A stretch of DNA of 64,000 nt, taken from Nonomuraea endophytica. Lineage in GTDB: Bacteria; Actinomycetota; Actinomycetes; Streptosporangiales; Streptosporangiaceae. The stretch covers positions 613,245-677,244 of the forward strand of contig NZ_JACHIN010000002.1 in the NCBI RefSeq assembly GCF_014203235.1, written 5' to 3'. This document shows, one piece after another, positions 16,330-24,796 of this stretch (positions are counted from its first letter, which is position 1; every line of letters starts with the position of its first letter). The translations under genes were made by a program, and so were the position numbers. The notes beneath the pieces were generated by a model. It ran no database searches. It worked only from the letters and a program-made list of their open reading frames with translations, and was not told the DNA's origin.

Positions 16330-18771
16330 ATGTCCGGCTCCCCCTTACCCTCTCGCCGTTCCCGGCGTGCGGTCGTGATCAATCGCGTCCTCATGGCCAC
16401 GCTGGCCGTGGCGCTTGTGGTGGCGGTCGGATTCGGCACCGGCTACACGACGTCGAAGGCCGCCTTCAGCGACGACGTCGCCTACCTGCCAAAGGGGTCG
16501 GGCGTGGGCAGGTTCAACGCCAGCAGCAATGAGGTGGACGCGCGGACCGCGGTCGACCTGGCCACGGGCGACCAGGTCCTGGAGGTCGTCCAGGTACGGC
16601 CGGACTCGGTCTGGGTCGTCAACCACGACACCAACACCGTGACGCCCTTGCCCACCGACACGCTGCAACCTGGCAAGGGGATCAAGAAGGCGGCAGACCA
16701 CAAGCTCAAGCTCCTGGCCGGCGGCGGGCAGGCGTACCTGCTGGACAAAAGCACCGGGAAGCTGGACAAACTCGACGGTACGCACGGCAAGCCGGGCACG
16801 CTGCAGATCCCGCCGGTCGCGGACGCGGTGGCGGACACCGGCGGCACGGTCTGGGCCTACACCCGCCCTACCGGCGAACTGCTGGAGATCAGCAAGGGCG
16901 CGTTGAAGGGCCGGCACACGGTGGCCGACCCGGGGGCTCTCGGTACGCTGACCACGGTCGCCAACCTGCCGGTGGTGTACCTGGACGACACCGGGCAGGC
17001 GGCCATGTACGACTCCGGCGGCCTGCGCAGGAAGCTGGAACTGAGTGCTCGGCAGGGCCTCGTATCCCAGCCCGGCACCACCTCGAGCGTCGTCACCGTC
17101 GTCTCCCGCGCCGAGGGCACGCTGACCGTCGGCGACTTCCAGTCGCGCCGCATGACCAACGTGACCCTCAAAGGGCGGGCGAACCATCAGTTCGACCGGC
17201 CGCTGGTGCACCACGGCAGGGTGTACGTCCCGGACTACACCAAGCTGCAGCTGGTGATCGTCGAGTTGGCCACGGGCCGGATCAGAAGCGAGACGGTGCC
17301 CAGCAAGTCCGGGGAGTTTCAGCTCACCGCCCGCGACGACCGGGTGTGGGTCAACGACCAGAAGCACCCGATCACGTTGTCCTTTGACGCGAACGGCAAG
17401 CGCATCGAGATCGACGCCGGCACGACCAAGGGCGCGGAGGACGATGCACTTCCCTCACCAAAACCGTCACCCACGCCGACGCCTCCCGTCGTAAGGGCCA
17501 GCGACCCGCCGGAGCAGCGAACGCCGCCGAAAATCGTGAGCCCGACCGCGGCTCCCAAGCCGCGCCACGAGACCGTGCCCAACCTGGTCGGCATGGCCAA
17601 GGCCCAGGCATGCGAGCGGCTGGAGCCGAACCTTCGATGCGTGGCCGTGGCGCGGCAGGACGAAACCGCGCAGGAGGCCACCGGCACCGTCCTGAGCACC
17701 ACGCCGTCCGGCGGCACGCGCGTCCCCCGCGGCAGCGCGGTCACCGTCTACTACCGCGGCCCGCTGGCGGTGCCGAAAATCATGGGCCTGCCCGCCGACC
17801 AGGCCTGCCAGAAGCTGGACGAGGCCCAGCTGCAGTGTGTACGGCGCCCCTCGGGCACGGCGAAGACGGCGGCGGGCGTGGGCGTGGTGCAAGCCCAGGA
17901 TCCCCAGCCGGACTCCCCCGCCGAGACCGGCACCAAGGTCACGATCACGTTCCCCGGCGAGATCGAGGTGGGAACGTACACGAACCTGCCGATCACGGAT
18001 GCCTGCGCCGCGGTGCAGCAAGCCGGACTGGTGTGCAAGCCGCAAGAGTCGGGTCCAGGCAAGCCGTCCGACGTCGTCCAGTCGCAGCAACCGACTCCCG
18101 GTTCCGGCCTGGCTCAGAACGGTACGGTGACCGTCACCTACCTCGGCAAGCCCGCCGTACCCTCGGTCAAGGGCATGACGCCGGACGCGGCGTGCGCGGC
18201 GCTGCGCACCGCCTTCCTGGACTGCGCGCCGAAGGCAAGCGGCGCGGCCACGCTGGAGACCAACAAGATTCTGGCCCAAGCACCGGAAGCGGGCACGCGC
18301 CAGCCGTCAGGAACCGCCGTGACCATCGAGTACCAGCCGACCGACCCCGCCGCGCTCAACCGGTTCAAGGCACCGGCGCCCAGACGCGGCAACTTCCTGT
18401 CGCCAGGCGGGGGCGCTCCGGCCGCCGACTGGCACCCCTTCCCCGCGATCGGCAGGGTCTACAGGGTTGAGGATGCCGGAAAGGTCAACGGCCTGCACAT
18501 CGTCAACCGGTCCCGCTGCGAGAGCAAGTGCGGAGAGGCCGGAGGCTACTACTTCAGCGCCAACCCCACGCCACAACCCGACTGGGCCTTTGAGGGACCG
18601 GCGTTCGCCTGCTTCGTCCAGCCGATTCCCGGAACCGTCCCGTTGCAAGCCCTCTTCAACAAGCAGGCGGTCGCGTGGGCGTGGGCTCCCGCCGACAGCG
18701 GGGAATACAACACCTTCGTCCAGGGCGGATTCGAACCCAGGTTCACGGTCTGTCACGTCTGGCCGAGGTGA
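16330..18771 (+). CDS. Membrane-anchored beta-propeller/PASTA surface protein, 813 aa
   Basis: ATG 16330 has GGAGG at the right distance. An N-terminal membrane helix (~18-38, VLMATLAVALVVAVGFGTGY) leaves the rest outside the cell. Residues ~45-370 show repeating strands of a propeller-like domain (VWVVNHDTNTVTPL, GQAYLLDKSTGKLDKL). After a Pro-rich linker come four PASTA repeats at ~412-475, 480-542, 545-605 and 610-672 (VPNLVGM, VPKIMGL, VGTYTNL, VPSVKGM). Each carries a conserved pair of cysteines likely to form a disulfide. The C-terminal ~140 residues are another Cys-containing domain. PASTA repeats bind peptidoglycan fragments. It is divergent from the secretion locus and may be its cell-wall sensor or anchor. 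Confidence 0.85.
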   Translation: MSGSPLPSRRSRRAVVINRVLMATLAVALVVAVGFGTGYTTSKAAFSDDVAYLPKGSGVGRFNASSNEVDARTAVDLATGDQVLEVVQVRPDSVWVVNHDTNTVTPLPTDTLQPGKGIKKAADHKLKLLAGGGQAYLLDKSTGKLDKLDGTHGKPGTLQIPPVADAVADTGGTVWAYTRPTGELLEISKGALKGRHTVADPGALGTLTTVANLPVVYLDDTGQAAMYDSGGLRRKLELSARQGLVSQPGTTSSVVTVVSRAEGTLTVGDFQSRRMTNVTLKGRANHQFDRPLVHHGRVYVPDYTKLQLVIVELATGRIRSETVPSKSGEFQLTARDDRVWVNDQKHPITLSFDANGKRIEIDAGTTKGAEDDALPSPKPSPTPTPPVVRASDPPEQRTPPKIVSPTAAPKPRHETVPNLVGMAKAQACERLEPNLRCVAVARQDETAQEATGTVLSTTPSGGTRVPRGSAVTVYYRGPLAVPKIMGLPADQACQKLDEAQLQCVRRPSGTAKTAAGVGVVQAQDPQPDSPAETGTKVTITFPGEIEVGTYTNLPITDACAAVQQAGLVCKPQESGPGKPSDVVQSQQPTPGSGLAQNGTVTVTYLGKPAVPSVKGMTPDAACAALRTAFLDCAPKASGAATLETNKILAQAPEAGTRQPSGTAVTIEYQPTDPAALNRFKAPAPRRGNFLSPGGGAPAADWHPFPAIGRVYRVEDAGKVNGLHIVNRSRCESKCGEAGGYYFSANPTPQPDWAFEGPAFACFVQPIPGTVPLQALFNKQAVAWAWAPADSGEYNTFVQGGFEPRFTVCHVWPR

Positions 18772-19321
18772 CAGCGAGGTGCGCGGCCACCTCTCCGCAG
18801 CTGCGCACCTGTTCCTATTCGGCAGAAGTAGTTCGGATCATCGCGTTATTCATCACCGCCTGCCATGCGACAGGCGCTGCGGCTGAGGTGGAGCCCTATT
18901 GTCCGCCGGTGTCGCGGCAGGCGCACGAGATATACGACATCAACCAATCGTGCGCCTCGGTGAACGGCGATCTAGACAACGGGCGAGTGCCGAATTGGGT
19001 GAGCGGTTTGAGCAATCACGCCGTAAGCCCATGGAGACGTCGCCCGTTTCGCAGCCTCGGAATCCTCAGAATCGGGCGATGCTGTGTCTGAGGTCAGGCA
19101 GCCCGAGACCGAGCCCGGAACACGATCAACGAGTAATGGCGAATCGGGCGAGCCCGGTGATAGCACGAAGAAGGGTTGGGGCACCGGATCGGACGACGGA
19201 TCAGGAACCTCGTGGACCGGATGATCCACAGCCGGAGACGGGTGTGGTCCCTGAGATGGGCCATCACCTCGCGGTACAGCGCTCGTTCGAGTTGCTGACG
19301 GAGCAGCTTGAAGTGCTCGGC

Positions 19322-19411
19322 CCAGGACAGCAGGTGCACGCAGTCGCGCCCGCGGCGGCGGATCTCGTCGGCGACCAGGTACGGGGTCATGACCTCGCGC
19401 AGGTTGCCCAG
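19322..19411 (-). pseudogene. Fragment resembling class-I lysyl-tRNA synthetase
   Basis: Thirty codons read LGNLREVMTPYLVADEIRRR followed by GRDCVHLLSW. This matches my recollection of the segment after the HIGH-type motif of class-I (archaeal-type) LysRS: HLGNLREVMT, then a helix and a HLLSWDDYD strand. Before and after it the frame turns into unrelated sequence, with no start codon. The rest of the synthetase is absent. It lies ~700 bp from tRNA-Lys. A coding-like tail (EHFKLLRQQLERALYREVM) follows in the same frame but is not synthetase. The assignment rests on motif memory only. Confidence 0.45.
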
Positions 19412-19584
19412 GGATCGCTGAGCCCTTCCACGATGACTGGTTGAACCAGCTTCCATTGTCGTTGCAGGCCGCCGCACTGATCCATTGCACTTTCAGCGAG
19501 CTGGACCAGTATGTCCGCTGGTGGTTCTTCCGCCTGGCCGCACGATGCGGGGCCGAGTATCTGCGCTCCACAGACTCGCGGTAG
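19411..19584 (+). pseudogene. Coding-like C-terminal remnant of an unknown protein
   Basis: An open stretch ending at TAG 19582-19584 reads FHDDWLNQLPLSLQAAALIH, then a SELDQYVRWWFFRLAARCG segment, with the amino-acid composition of a real protein end. It has no start codon, and its upstream side merges into the opposite-strand LysRS-like fragment. I do not recognise the family. It supports the view that this interval is a patchwork of broken genes. Confidence 0.3.
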
Positions 19585-20074
19585 TTCCAGGGCGACAAGC
19601 CTGCGGTTTTGAGACTGGAGGACATGGAAGGGTTCGACATGACAAAGCGGTGACGTGTCCTCGCAGCCTCACCGCTGGTTGGGAGCCTGCCCGAACAGCC
19701 GCACGCTTTGGCCCCTTTGTGTCCCATTCAGATGACCATGTGCTAATGCCCGCCCGCGCAGGGTCAGCAAAGACGAGGTGGCACCCCTATGCAGGCCAGG
19801 ACGGCAGTCACCATGCGACGACCTGCTGCTGCCCACTATGCAGCTTCGCTTTCACGTGGTCTGCGAACAGGCGAATCTTGGACAAGGGCGCCCGCGGGGC
19901 CTCTCAGCGTGGCGCGACCTTGGTCATCCTGCACATCTGAACTGACGAAAGGGGTTAAACCCGGAGATCGGATCCCCCGACCACGTGCCGGAACAGTGCC
20001 GAAGAGCAACCCGCGAGCGACCAATGCCGTGCCTCGGCCTCACCAGAGACGGTTCGAGGCTCCCCAGCAACCGA

Positions 20075-20109
20075 GAAACCCCAGCTCGGATGTATCCGGC
20101 TGGGGTTTC
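20075..20109 (-). terminator. Hairpin terminator of tRNA-Lys
   Basis: An 11-bp stem GAAACCCCAGC/GCTGGGGTTTC encloses a second perfect stem CGGAT/ATCCG with a two-base loop. It starts eight bases after the tRNA 3' end on the transcribed strand and is followed only by a short T-rich stretch. Position and strength fit an intrinsic terminator. Confidence 0.75.
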
Positions 20110-20116
20110 GGTCGGG

Positions 20117-20190
20117 TGCGCCGCCAGGGACTCGAACCCCGGACCCGCTGATTAAGAGTCAGCTGCTCTAACCAACTGAGCTAGCGGCGC
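20117..20190 (-). tRNA. tRNA-Lys (anticodon CTT)
   Basis: The reverse strand folds into a standard cloverleaf: acceptor stem GCGCCGC/GCGGCGC with discriminator A, a D arm with AGCTCAGTTGGTTAGAGC, an anticodon stem-loop GCTGA-CTCTTAA-TCAGC placing CTT at positions 34-36, and a T arm GGTTCGAGTCC. The 3' CCA is not encoded. It reads AAG codons, the dominant Lys codon in GC-rich genomes. A terminator follows directly. Its 3' end faces the decayed interval, as would be expected if an element had integrated here. Confidence 0.96.
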
Positions 20191-20235
20191 TTGCGACACA
20201 CGTAACTGTAGCAGCCACCAAGACCACCACGCACA

Positions 20236-21144
20236 TCACCCAAGCCGCCCCGCCAACCTTCCATAAGAGGTGATCATCAGGTCCCAGAACCGGTCAACGT
20301 CCAGGTGGGTGGCCACCTGCGTGTTGGGGGTGGGGGAATTGAAGTCGGTGACGGTCATGCCGGTGGTGTAGTGGCCGGCGGTCTCCACGCGTACTTCGGC
20401 GGGGGTCAAAGTTAGGAGGGTGGGGTCTATGACGTGGGCTACGGCGACGGCGTCATGGAGGGCGGGGCCGGATTCGGCGGTGATCGGGGCGTAGTACTGG
20501 ACGCTGGGGAGGATTAGTGATGATAGGCGGCCCAGGTCACGCATCCGGTCCAGGACTCTGGTGGTGACTCTTGCGGTCAGTGTCACGTCCAGGCCTACCT
20601 GGGTTGTGGTCCAGCCGGCGTTGAAGGTGATGGCGGCTGCCTCGGGGTCGGTGAGGATGTTGAACTCGGCTGCCGGGTTGTGGTTGCCGCGGGTGTAGGA
20701 ACCGCCCATGATCACGAAGTCTCGGACCCAGGTCACGATTCTGGGTTCTTTGCGGACGGCCAGGGCGATGTTCGTGAGGGGGCCTGTGGCCACCAAAGTG
20801 ATCTCGCCTGGGTTGTCGCGGAGGGTGGAGATGATGAAGTCGACCGCGTGGCCGTCGGCGATGGCGCGGACCGCAGGAGGGAGTACGGCGTCGCCCAGGC
20901 CGCCGGCTCCATGTACGTGCGCGGCGTCCATGGGGCCGCGGACCAGGGCGCCGGAGCAGCCGGGGACGATCGGGACGTCGCCCAGATCCAGGAAGTCGCG
21001 CAGGGCCAGGGCGTTGGCGGTGGTCAGGTCCAAGCCGACGTTGCCGCCGACGGTGGTGATGCCGCGGAGGTCGAGGGCTTCCGATCCGGCCGCCAGAGCC
21101 AGCGCCAAGGCGTCGTCGATGCCGGGGTCGCAGTCAATCAGCAT
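20236..21144 (-). CDS. Inosine/uridine-preferring nucleoside hydrolase, 302 aa
   Basis: ATG 21144 is preferred because family members begin just before the first strand; GTG 21156 is in frame and neither has a clear ribosome site. The start MLIDCDPGIDDALAL contains the DxDxGxDD calcium-binding cluster that defines the family. FVIMGGSYTRGNHNPAAEFN is the second conserved block, with the Asn/Glu that contact the ribose, and HDAVAVAH near the end holds the last metal-ligand Asp. The enzyme cleaves the N-glycosidic bond of purine or pyrimidine ribonucleosides for salvage. Cytoplasmic. It stands alone, with no salvage operon around it. Confidence 0.92.
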   Translation of the reverse strand: MLIDCDPGIDDALALALAAGSEALDLRGITTVGGNVGLDLTTANALALRDFLDLGDVPIVPGCSGALVRGPMDAAHVHGAGGLGDAVLPPAVRAIADGHAVDFIISTLRDNPGEITLVATGPLTNIALAVRKEPRIVTWVRDFVIMGGSYTRGNHNPAAEFNILTDPEAAAITFNAGWTTTQVGLDVTLTARVTTRVLDRMRDLGRLSSLILPSVQYYAPITAESGPALHDAVAVAHVIDPTLLTLTPAEVRVETAGHYTTGMTVTDFNSPTPNTQVATHLDVDRFWDLMITSYGRLAGRLG

Positions 21145-21200
21145 GGAAACTGTCACAAAAACCCAGCGTATGGGTGTTTGTCGGTAAAAATCCCCAACAC

Positions 21201-21348
21201 AGGCCTCATGACGCTCAGGTCTCGTGAAAGCTCAGGTCTCGTGACGATCAGGTCCGGCGAAAGCACCGGTCTCGTGAAAAGCAGAGGTCGTGTGAGGCAC
21301 ACGCCTCGTGAAAGCACACGCCTTGTGACGCACAAGGCTCTGGACGTG
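21201..21348. repeat. Degenerate 16-18-bp tandem repeat array
   Basis: About nine units of roughly 16-18 bp, each ending in a variant of TCTCGTGA (examples near 21221, 21239, 21270, 21305 and 21322), fill most of the 437-bp gap between the nucleoside hydrolase start and the OsmC stop. Units read GAAAGCTCAGGTCTCGT, GACGATCAGGTCCGGC, GAAAGCACACGCCTTGT and so on. They drift steadily along the array. The rest of the gap (21349-21581) holds no gene I can support; it contains two similar CTTCCCCC-AAGC blocks and AT-rich pockets. Confidence 0.7.
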
Positions 21349-21581
21349 AATCGGGGCCGGAGCAGCTTCCCCCAAAGCTACCCCGGCCCCGATATATGGC
21401 GGTCCAGGCCGGTACCTTCCCCCGAAGCACCGGCGGTCCCGCACTGCAGACGACGGTCCCCCTCCGCGTCCGCATCGGTAAAAGTCTGCAAGTCAGTCGC
21501 AGGACTCTTGACCTGCTTCGACACTACAGAGGCGAATGCAACGGACGCGTCATATAGGGGTCGAATGTCTCCCCAAAAGGG

Positions 21582-21974
21582 CTACGGAAGCTCCAAACGG
21601 ACCTCAGTACCTTCAGACAGCGACCGGCTCACCGTGCAGTACTTCTCGTGCACCCGATGCGCCACCGCCCGGTACACCTCGTCGGCCTTCTCCGACGGCA
21701 CCTCGACGTCGTAGGTGACGGTCACCGGCCCGAGCAGGTTGGGCTGAACCTTCTCCGCCTCGACGGTCATCGCCAGCCGGATGAGCTGGTGCCCCCGCTG
21801 AGCCGTGAGCGGTTCGACGGTGACGATGTTGCATCCGCCCACCGCCGCCAGCAGGAGCTCCACGGGGCTGAAGACGCCGTCCTCGTCACCGCCGCCGATC
21901 CGCACCTCGGCCCCACGGGCGTTGGTCGCCCGGAACCCGCCGTCATCTGTCCGCTCAACACGCACGTTTGCCAT
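21582..21974 (-). CDS. OsmC/Ohr family protein, 130 aa
   Basis: ATG 21974. The 130-residue length and two conserved cysteines mark an OsmC-like peroxidase: the first lies in LLLAAVGGCNIVTVEPL, on the central helix, and the second in HEKYCTVSRSLSEG. The FSPVELLLAAVGGC block is the family signature. These thiol peroxidases reduce organic hydroperoxides using dihydrolipoamide or mycothiol systems in the cytoplasm. The gene is single, with no Ohr-type MarR regulator next to it. A divergent ApbE-like gene starts ~106 bp away. Confidence 0.9.
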   Translation of the reverse strand: MANVRVERTDDGGFRATNARGAEVRIGGGDEDGVFSPVELLLAAVGGCNIVTVEPLTAQRGHQLIRLAMTVEAEKVQPNLLGPVTVTYDVEVPSEKADEVYRAVAHRVHEKYCTVSRSLSEGTEVRLELP

Positions 21975-22080
21975 GCATCAGACCCTACTCACGCGCCCCT
22001 GAAGCCATGGCACCGGCAAAGCGCTTAGGTCCGCCATACGCCCGTTATGAAACTGTGTCCTCCCGAGAGAGGAGCCCCAC

Positions 22081-22851
22081 ATGACGTTCCCTGGATCCGC
22101 ACGCACGGAGACGGTACTGAACACCTCCGTCAATGTGGACATCCGTACGGCATTGCCCCAGCGTGAGCTGGTTCCCATGCTGGACAACGCCTTCGCCTGG
22201 CTGCGCTGGGTGGATCGGACGTTCGACCCCTTCAACGAGGAGAGCCAGATCGCCCGGCTCAACGCGGGCAGGACGATCGAGCAGGTGCCGGAGTTGATCG
22301 AGGTACTGCACCGGTGCGACGAGATGGCCGAGGCGACGGACGGGTGGTTCGACTCGCGGATCGGCGGGACCCTGGACGTCTCGGGTTACATCAAGGGCTG
22401 GGCGGTGGAACGGCTCTCGCGGGCGCTGGCCAGCGCCGGAGCGGTGGACCACCGGATCACCGCGGGCCGGGACATCCGGGTGCGCGGTTCCTCGCTGCCG
22501 GGGCGGCCGTGGCGTGTGGGCATCCGCGACCCGCGTACCAACGCGGTGCGCCGCATGGTCTTCGCCAACGACCTGGCGATCTCCACCTCGGGCAAGACCC
22601 GTGTGGTCGATCCCCGCACGGGCGAGGCCCAGCACGTGCTCGGCTGGGTGACGGTGATCGGCCCGGATCTGAGTACGGCTGACGCTTTCGCCACCGCCAT
22701 GTACGCGATGGGCCCGATCCGTGCCCGCCGCTTCGCCATGGATCTCGCGGCGGCGGAGCCGTACGAGGTGATGATCGTCACGCGCGGCGGGCGCTCGGTG
22801 AGCACGCCCGGTTTCGCCCTGTACGGCACGCCGTCGCAACTCGCCGGCTAA
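22081..22851 (+). CDS. apbE: ApbE-like FAD:protein FMN transferase, 256 aa
   Basis: ATG 22081 follows GAGAGGAGCC. The family blocks are present in order: DRTFDPFNEESQIARLN (usually FSTFDPxSEIS.LN), a LDVSGYIKGWAVER block (usually DLGGIAKGYAVD), RPWRVGIRDP, an AISTSGKTR block and a metal-binding TADAFATAMYAMG. The Gly-Gly of the usual DLGG is Val-Ser here, a modest departure. The enzyme links FMN to a Thr in flavoproteins. It is short (256 aa) and lacks a signal peptide or lipobox, unlike the exported ApbE lipoproteins, so it should be cytoplasmic. Its flavoprotein target is not in the window. Confidence 0.85.
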   Translation: MTFPGSARTETVLNTSVNVDIRTALPQRELVPMLDNAFAWLRWVDRTFDPFNEESQIARLNAGRTIEQVPELIEVLHRCDEMAEATDGWFDSRIGGTLDVSGYIKGWAVERLSRALASAGAVDHRITAGRDIRVRGSSLPGRPWRVGIRDPRTNAVRRMVFANDLAISTSGKTRVVDPRTGEAQHVLGWVTVIGPDLSTADAFATAMYAMGPIRARRFAMDLAAAEPYEVMIVTRGGRSVSTPGFALYGTPSQLAG

Positions 22852-23123
22852 GCCTCCGGATGCTGGATGAGGTAATCGATATAGATGGGTTTGAGCGCCT
22901 CACCCAGATCCCCTTCACCCGCGGCGAGGGCGTCGCTGAGCAAGGCCGAGACGCGGCTGAGGTCGTTGGCGGTCTCCCCGTCGTGACCACTGGCCGCCTC
23001 GGCCGCCGGGATCACCTTGAGCAGGTTCCATAGAAACCCCAGGTCTCCATGGCGTACCGCATAGCGGACCGCACGCTCGTGCAGTTCGCTGGCCGGCAAC
23101 GACTCCAGTTCCTTCGCGTCCAT
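22848..23123 (-). CDS. Small conserved-looking protein, 91 aa
   Basis: ATG 23123 with GGGAGCGAG upstream; stops four bases into the end of the ApbE-like gene (convergent). The sequence is acidic and helical (LESLPASELHERAVRYAV, DLGFLWNLLKVIPAAEAA, DALAAGEGDLGEALKPIYID). I do not recognise a named family; it looks like the small helical actinobacterial proteins of unknown function. No membrane segment. It is divergent from the antiporter operon, with ~106 bp between starts. Confidence 0.7.
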   Translation of the reverse strand: MDAKELESLPASELHERAVRYAVRHGDLGFLWNLLKVIPAAEAASGHDGETANDLSRVSALLSDALAAGEGDLGEALKPIYIDYLIQHPEA

Positions 23124-23229
23124 CTCGCTCCCTTCCTCCCCTTGCACCGCTCTTCCCCGTCCTGGGCCTGCATAACGCCAACAGTCCGGCGAGTGACTAC
23201 ATGGAGTGACGGGTGGGCACATAGCGTGC

Positions 23230-24417
23230 ATGATCACTGTCCTGATCATCGTCCTGGCCGCCGCGATCTCGCCGATCGTCGCCCACGCGCTCGGCCGGTT
23301 CGTCCGGGTGCCGAACGTGGTGCTGGAGATCCTGCTCGGCGTCCTGTGCGGCCCGGTGGTGTTCGGCTGGATCAAGACCGACGGCGTCATTGAGACGATC
23401 TCCCAGTTCGGGCTCTCGATGCTCATGTTCATGGCCGGCTACGAGATCGAGTTCGCCCGGATCAAGGGCCGGCCGATCAGGCTGGCGATCTACGGCTGGT
23501 TCGCGTCGCTGGCGCTCGGGCTGCTCGTGGCGGTGGCGACGAACGGGTTCACGCTGGCCGCCCAGGTGATCGGGCTGGCCCTGTGCACGACCGCGCTCGG
23601 CACGATCCTGCCGATGGTGCGGGACGCGGGCGCGCTGCCCACGCCGTTCGGCAGCCGGGTGCTGGGGATCGGGGCGCTCGGGGAGTTCGGCCCGATCGTG
23701 GCCATGGCCTTCGTGTTCTCCGAGGACGAGCGCTGGCACACGATCGCGCTCATCGCGCTGTTCACCGTCATCGCGATCATCGCGGCGGCGATGGCCGCCC
23801 GGCCGCGGCATCCGCTGTTGGCGCGGCTGGTCGCCGGCACGATGGGCAGCAGCGGCCAGCTCGCGGTGCGCATCGTCATGTTCGTGCTGATCGCGATGAT
23901 CGCCGCCGCGTCCGCGTTCGGCCTGGACGTCCTGCTCGGCGCGTTCGCGGCGGGCATCGTGGTACGGCTGGCCGTCGCCTCGGGCCCGGAGGCCGAGGAG
24001 CACGTGATCTCCTCCAAACTCGACGCGATCGGCTTCGGCTTCCTCATCCCGTTCTTCTTCGTGGTCAGCGGCGCCAACCTGGACCTGAAGGCGTTGTTCA
24101 CCGACCCGCACAGCCTGCTGCTGATCCCGGTCTTCCTGCTCGCGTTCCTGCTGGTGCGCGGGCTGCCCACGTACCTGCTGCACCAGCGCGACCCCGACCT
24201 GCGGCCCGGCGAGAACAGGGCGCTGGCGCTGTTCGCCGCGGCCGGTCTGCCGCTGATCGTGGTGATCACCAACACCGGCGTGCAGCAGGGCGCGATCAGC
24301 TCGGCGCACGCCGCCGCGATGGTCACCGCGGGCGTGTTCAGCGTCATGATCTATCCGCTGGTGGCGCTGCGCCTCTACCGATCGGCCCTCAAGGAGTGCG
24401 AGGATCTATCAGCGTGA
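23230..24417 (+). CDS. CPA2-type cation:proton antiporter, 395 aa
   Basis: ATG 23230 is chosen; GTG 23206 is in frame but adds eight polar residues. About 12 hydrophobic helices cover the whole length, with the NhaA/KefB-like halves seen in CPA2 exchangers (VPNVVLEILLGVLCGPVVFG, FMAGYEIEF, LLGAFAAGIVVRL). A GALGEFGPIVAMA helix and FVVSGANLDLKALF are typical of this family. It exchanges Na+ or K+ for protons across the membrane. The product ends with a four-base GTGA overlap into a PF04020 membrane protein, so the two are co-translated. No TrkA-N regulatory domain is attached. Confidence 0.88.
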   Translation: MITVLIIVLAAAISPIVAHALGRFVRVPNVVLEILLGVLCGPVVFGWIKTDGVIETISQFGLSMLMFMAGYEIEFARIKGRPIRLAIYGWFASLALGLLVAVATNGFTLAAQVIGLALCTTALGTILPMVRDAGALPTPFGSRVLGIGALGEFGPIVAMAFVFSEDERWHTIALIALFTVIAIIAAAMAARPRHPLLARLVAGTMGSSGQLAVRIVMFVLIAMIAAASAFGLDVLLGAFAAGIVVRLAVASGPEAEEHVISSKLDAIGFGFLIPFFFVVSGANLDLKALFTDPHSLLLIPVFLLAFLLVRGLPTYLLHQRDPDLRPGENRALALFAAAGLPLIVVITNTGVQQGAISSAHAAAMVTAGVFSVMIYPLVALRLYRSALKECEDLSA

Positions 24418-24788
24418 TATTCATCCTGAGAATCCTGGCGGCCGCGGTCGCCCTGTGGGTCGCCACACAACTGCTCCCCGGCATCACGGTCAACACCGAC
24501 ACCACGGCGAAGTACTGGGGCACGCTCGTCGTGGTCGCCCTCATCTTCGGCCTGATCAACGCGATCGTGAAGCCCATCGTCAAGATGCTGGGCTGCGCGG
24601 TGATCGTGCTGACGCTGGGGCTCTTCCTCCTGGTGATCAACGCGGCGATGCTGCTGCTCACCAGCTGGATCGCCGGGCAGCTCGACGTGCCGTTCCATGT
24701 GGACGGCTTCGTCACCGCGCTCATCGGCTCGATCATCATCAGCGTCGTGACCTGGCTGCTCAGCCTGGTCATCCCCGACGGCGACTGA
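24414..24788 (+). CDS. PF04020 (phage_holin_4_2) family membrane protein, 124 aa
   Basis: GTG 24414 overlaps the antiporter stop. The 124-residue product has four membrane helices and the NAIVKPIVKMLGC motif after the second helix, characteristic of PF04020, named after phage holins but widespread in bacterial chromosomes. The ending TWLLSLVIP is also typical. It is co-translated with the antiporter, so a role in membrane ion or stress physiology is more likely than lysis. No phage genes lie nearby. Confidence 0.85.
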   Translation: MIFILRILAAAVALWVATQLLPGITVNTDTTAKYWGTLVVVALIFGLINAIVKPIVKMLGCAVIVLTLGLFLLVINAAMLLLTSWIAGQLDVPFHVDGFVTALIGSIIISVVTWLLSLVIPDGD

Positions 24789-24796
24789 TCACACCC

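Larger units (their letters stand above)
18772..20074. other. 1.3-kb stretch without intact genes
   Basis: No frame here has a convincing start, ribosome site and steady GC-rich third positions over more than ~60 codons. A short hairpin (GAGGTG-N6-CACCTC) follows the PASTA-protein stop near 18778-18795. Two short coding-like remnants are listed separately. Base composition is less GC-biased than the flanks. The region ends at tRNA-Lys, a common integration target, so it may be the eroded remains of an inserted element. I saw no integrase, no transposase and no duplicated tRNA end. Confidence 0.6.

Noticed and set aside
18772..20116. Intact mobile element at tRNA-Lys
   Set aside because: No integrase, excisionase or repeat of the tRNA 3' end could be found by eye.
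21201..21348. CRISPR-like or terminal-repeat structure
   Set aside because: Units drift and touch each other, with no constant spacer length or dyad symmetry.
22915..23181. Minus-strand 88-aa ORF
   Set aside because: It overlaps the better supported 91-aa gene in another frame and has poor third-position GC.
24414..24788. Prophage holin
   Set aside because: The PF04020 name is misleading. No phage genes are nearby, and the gene is co-translated with an antiporter.
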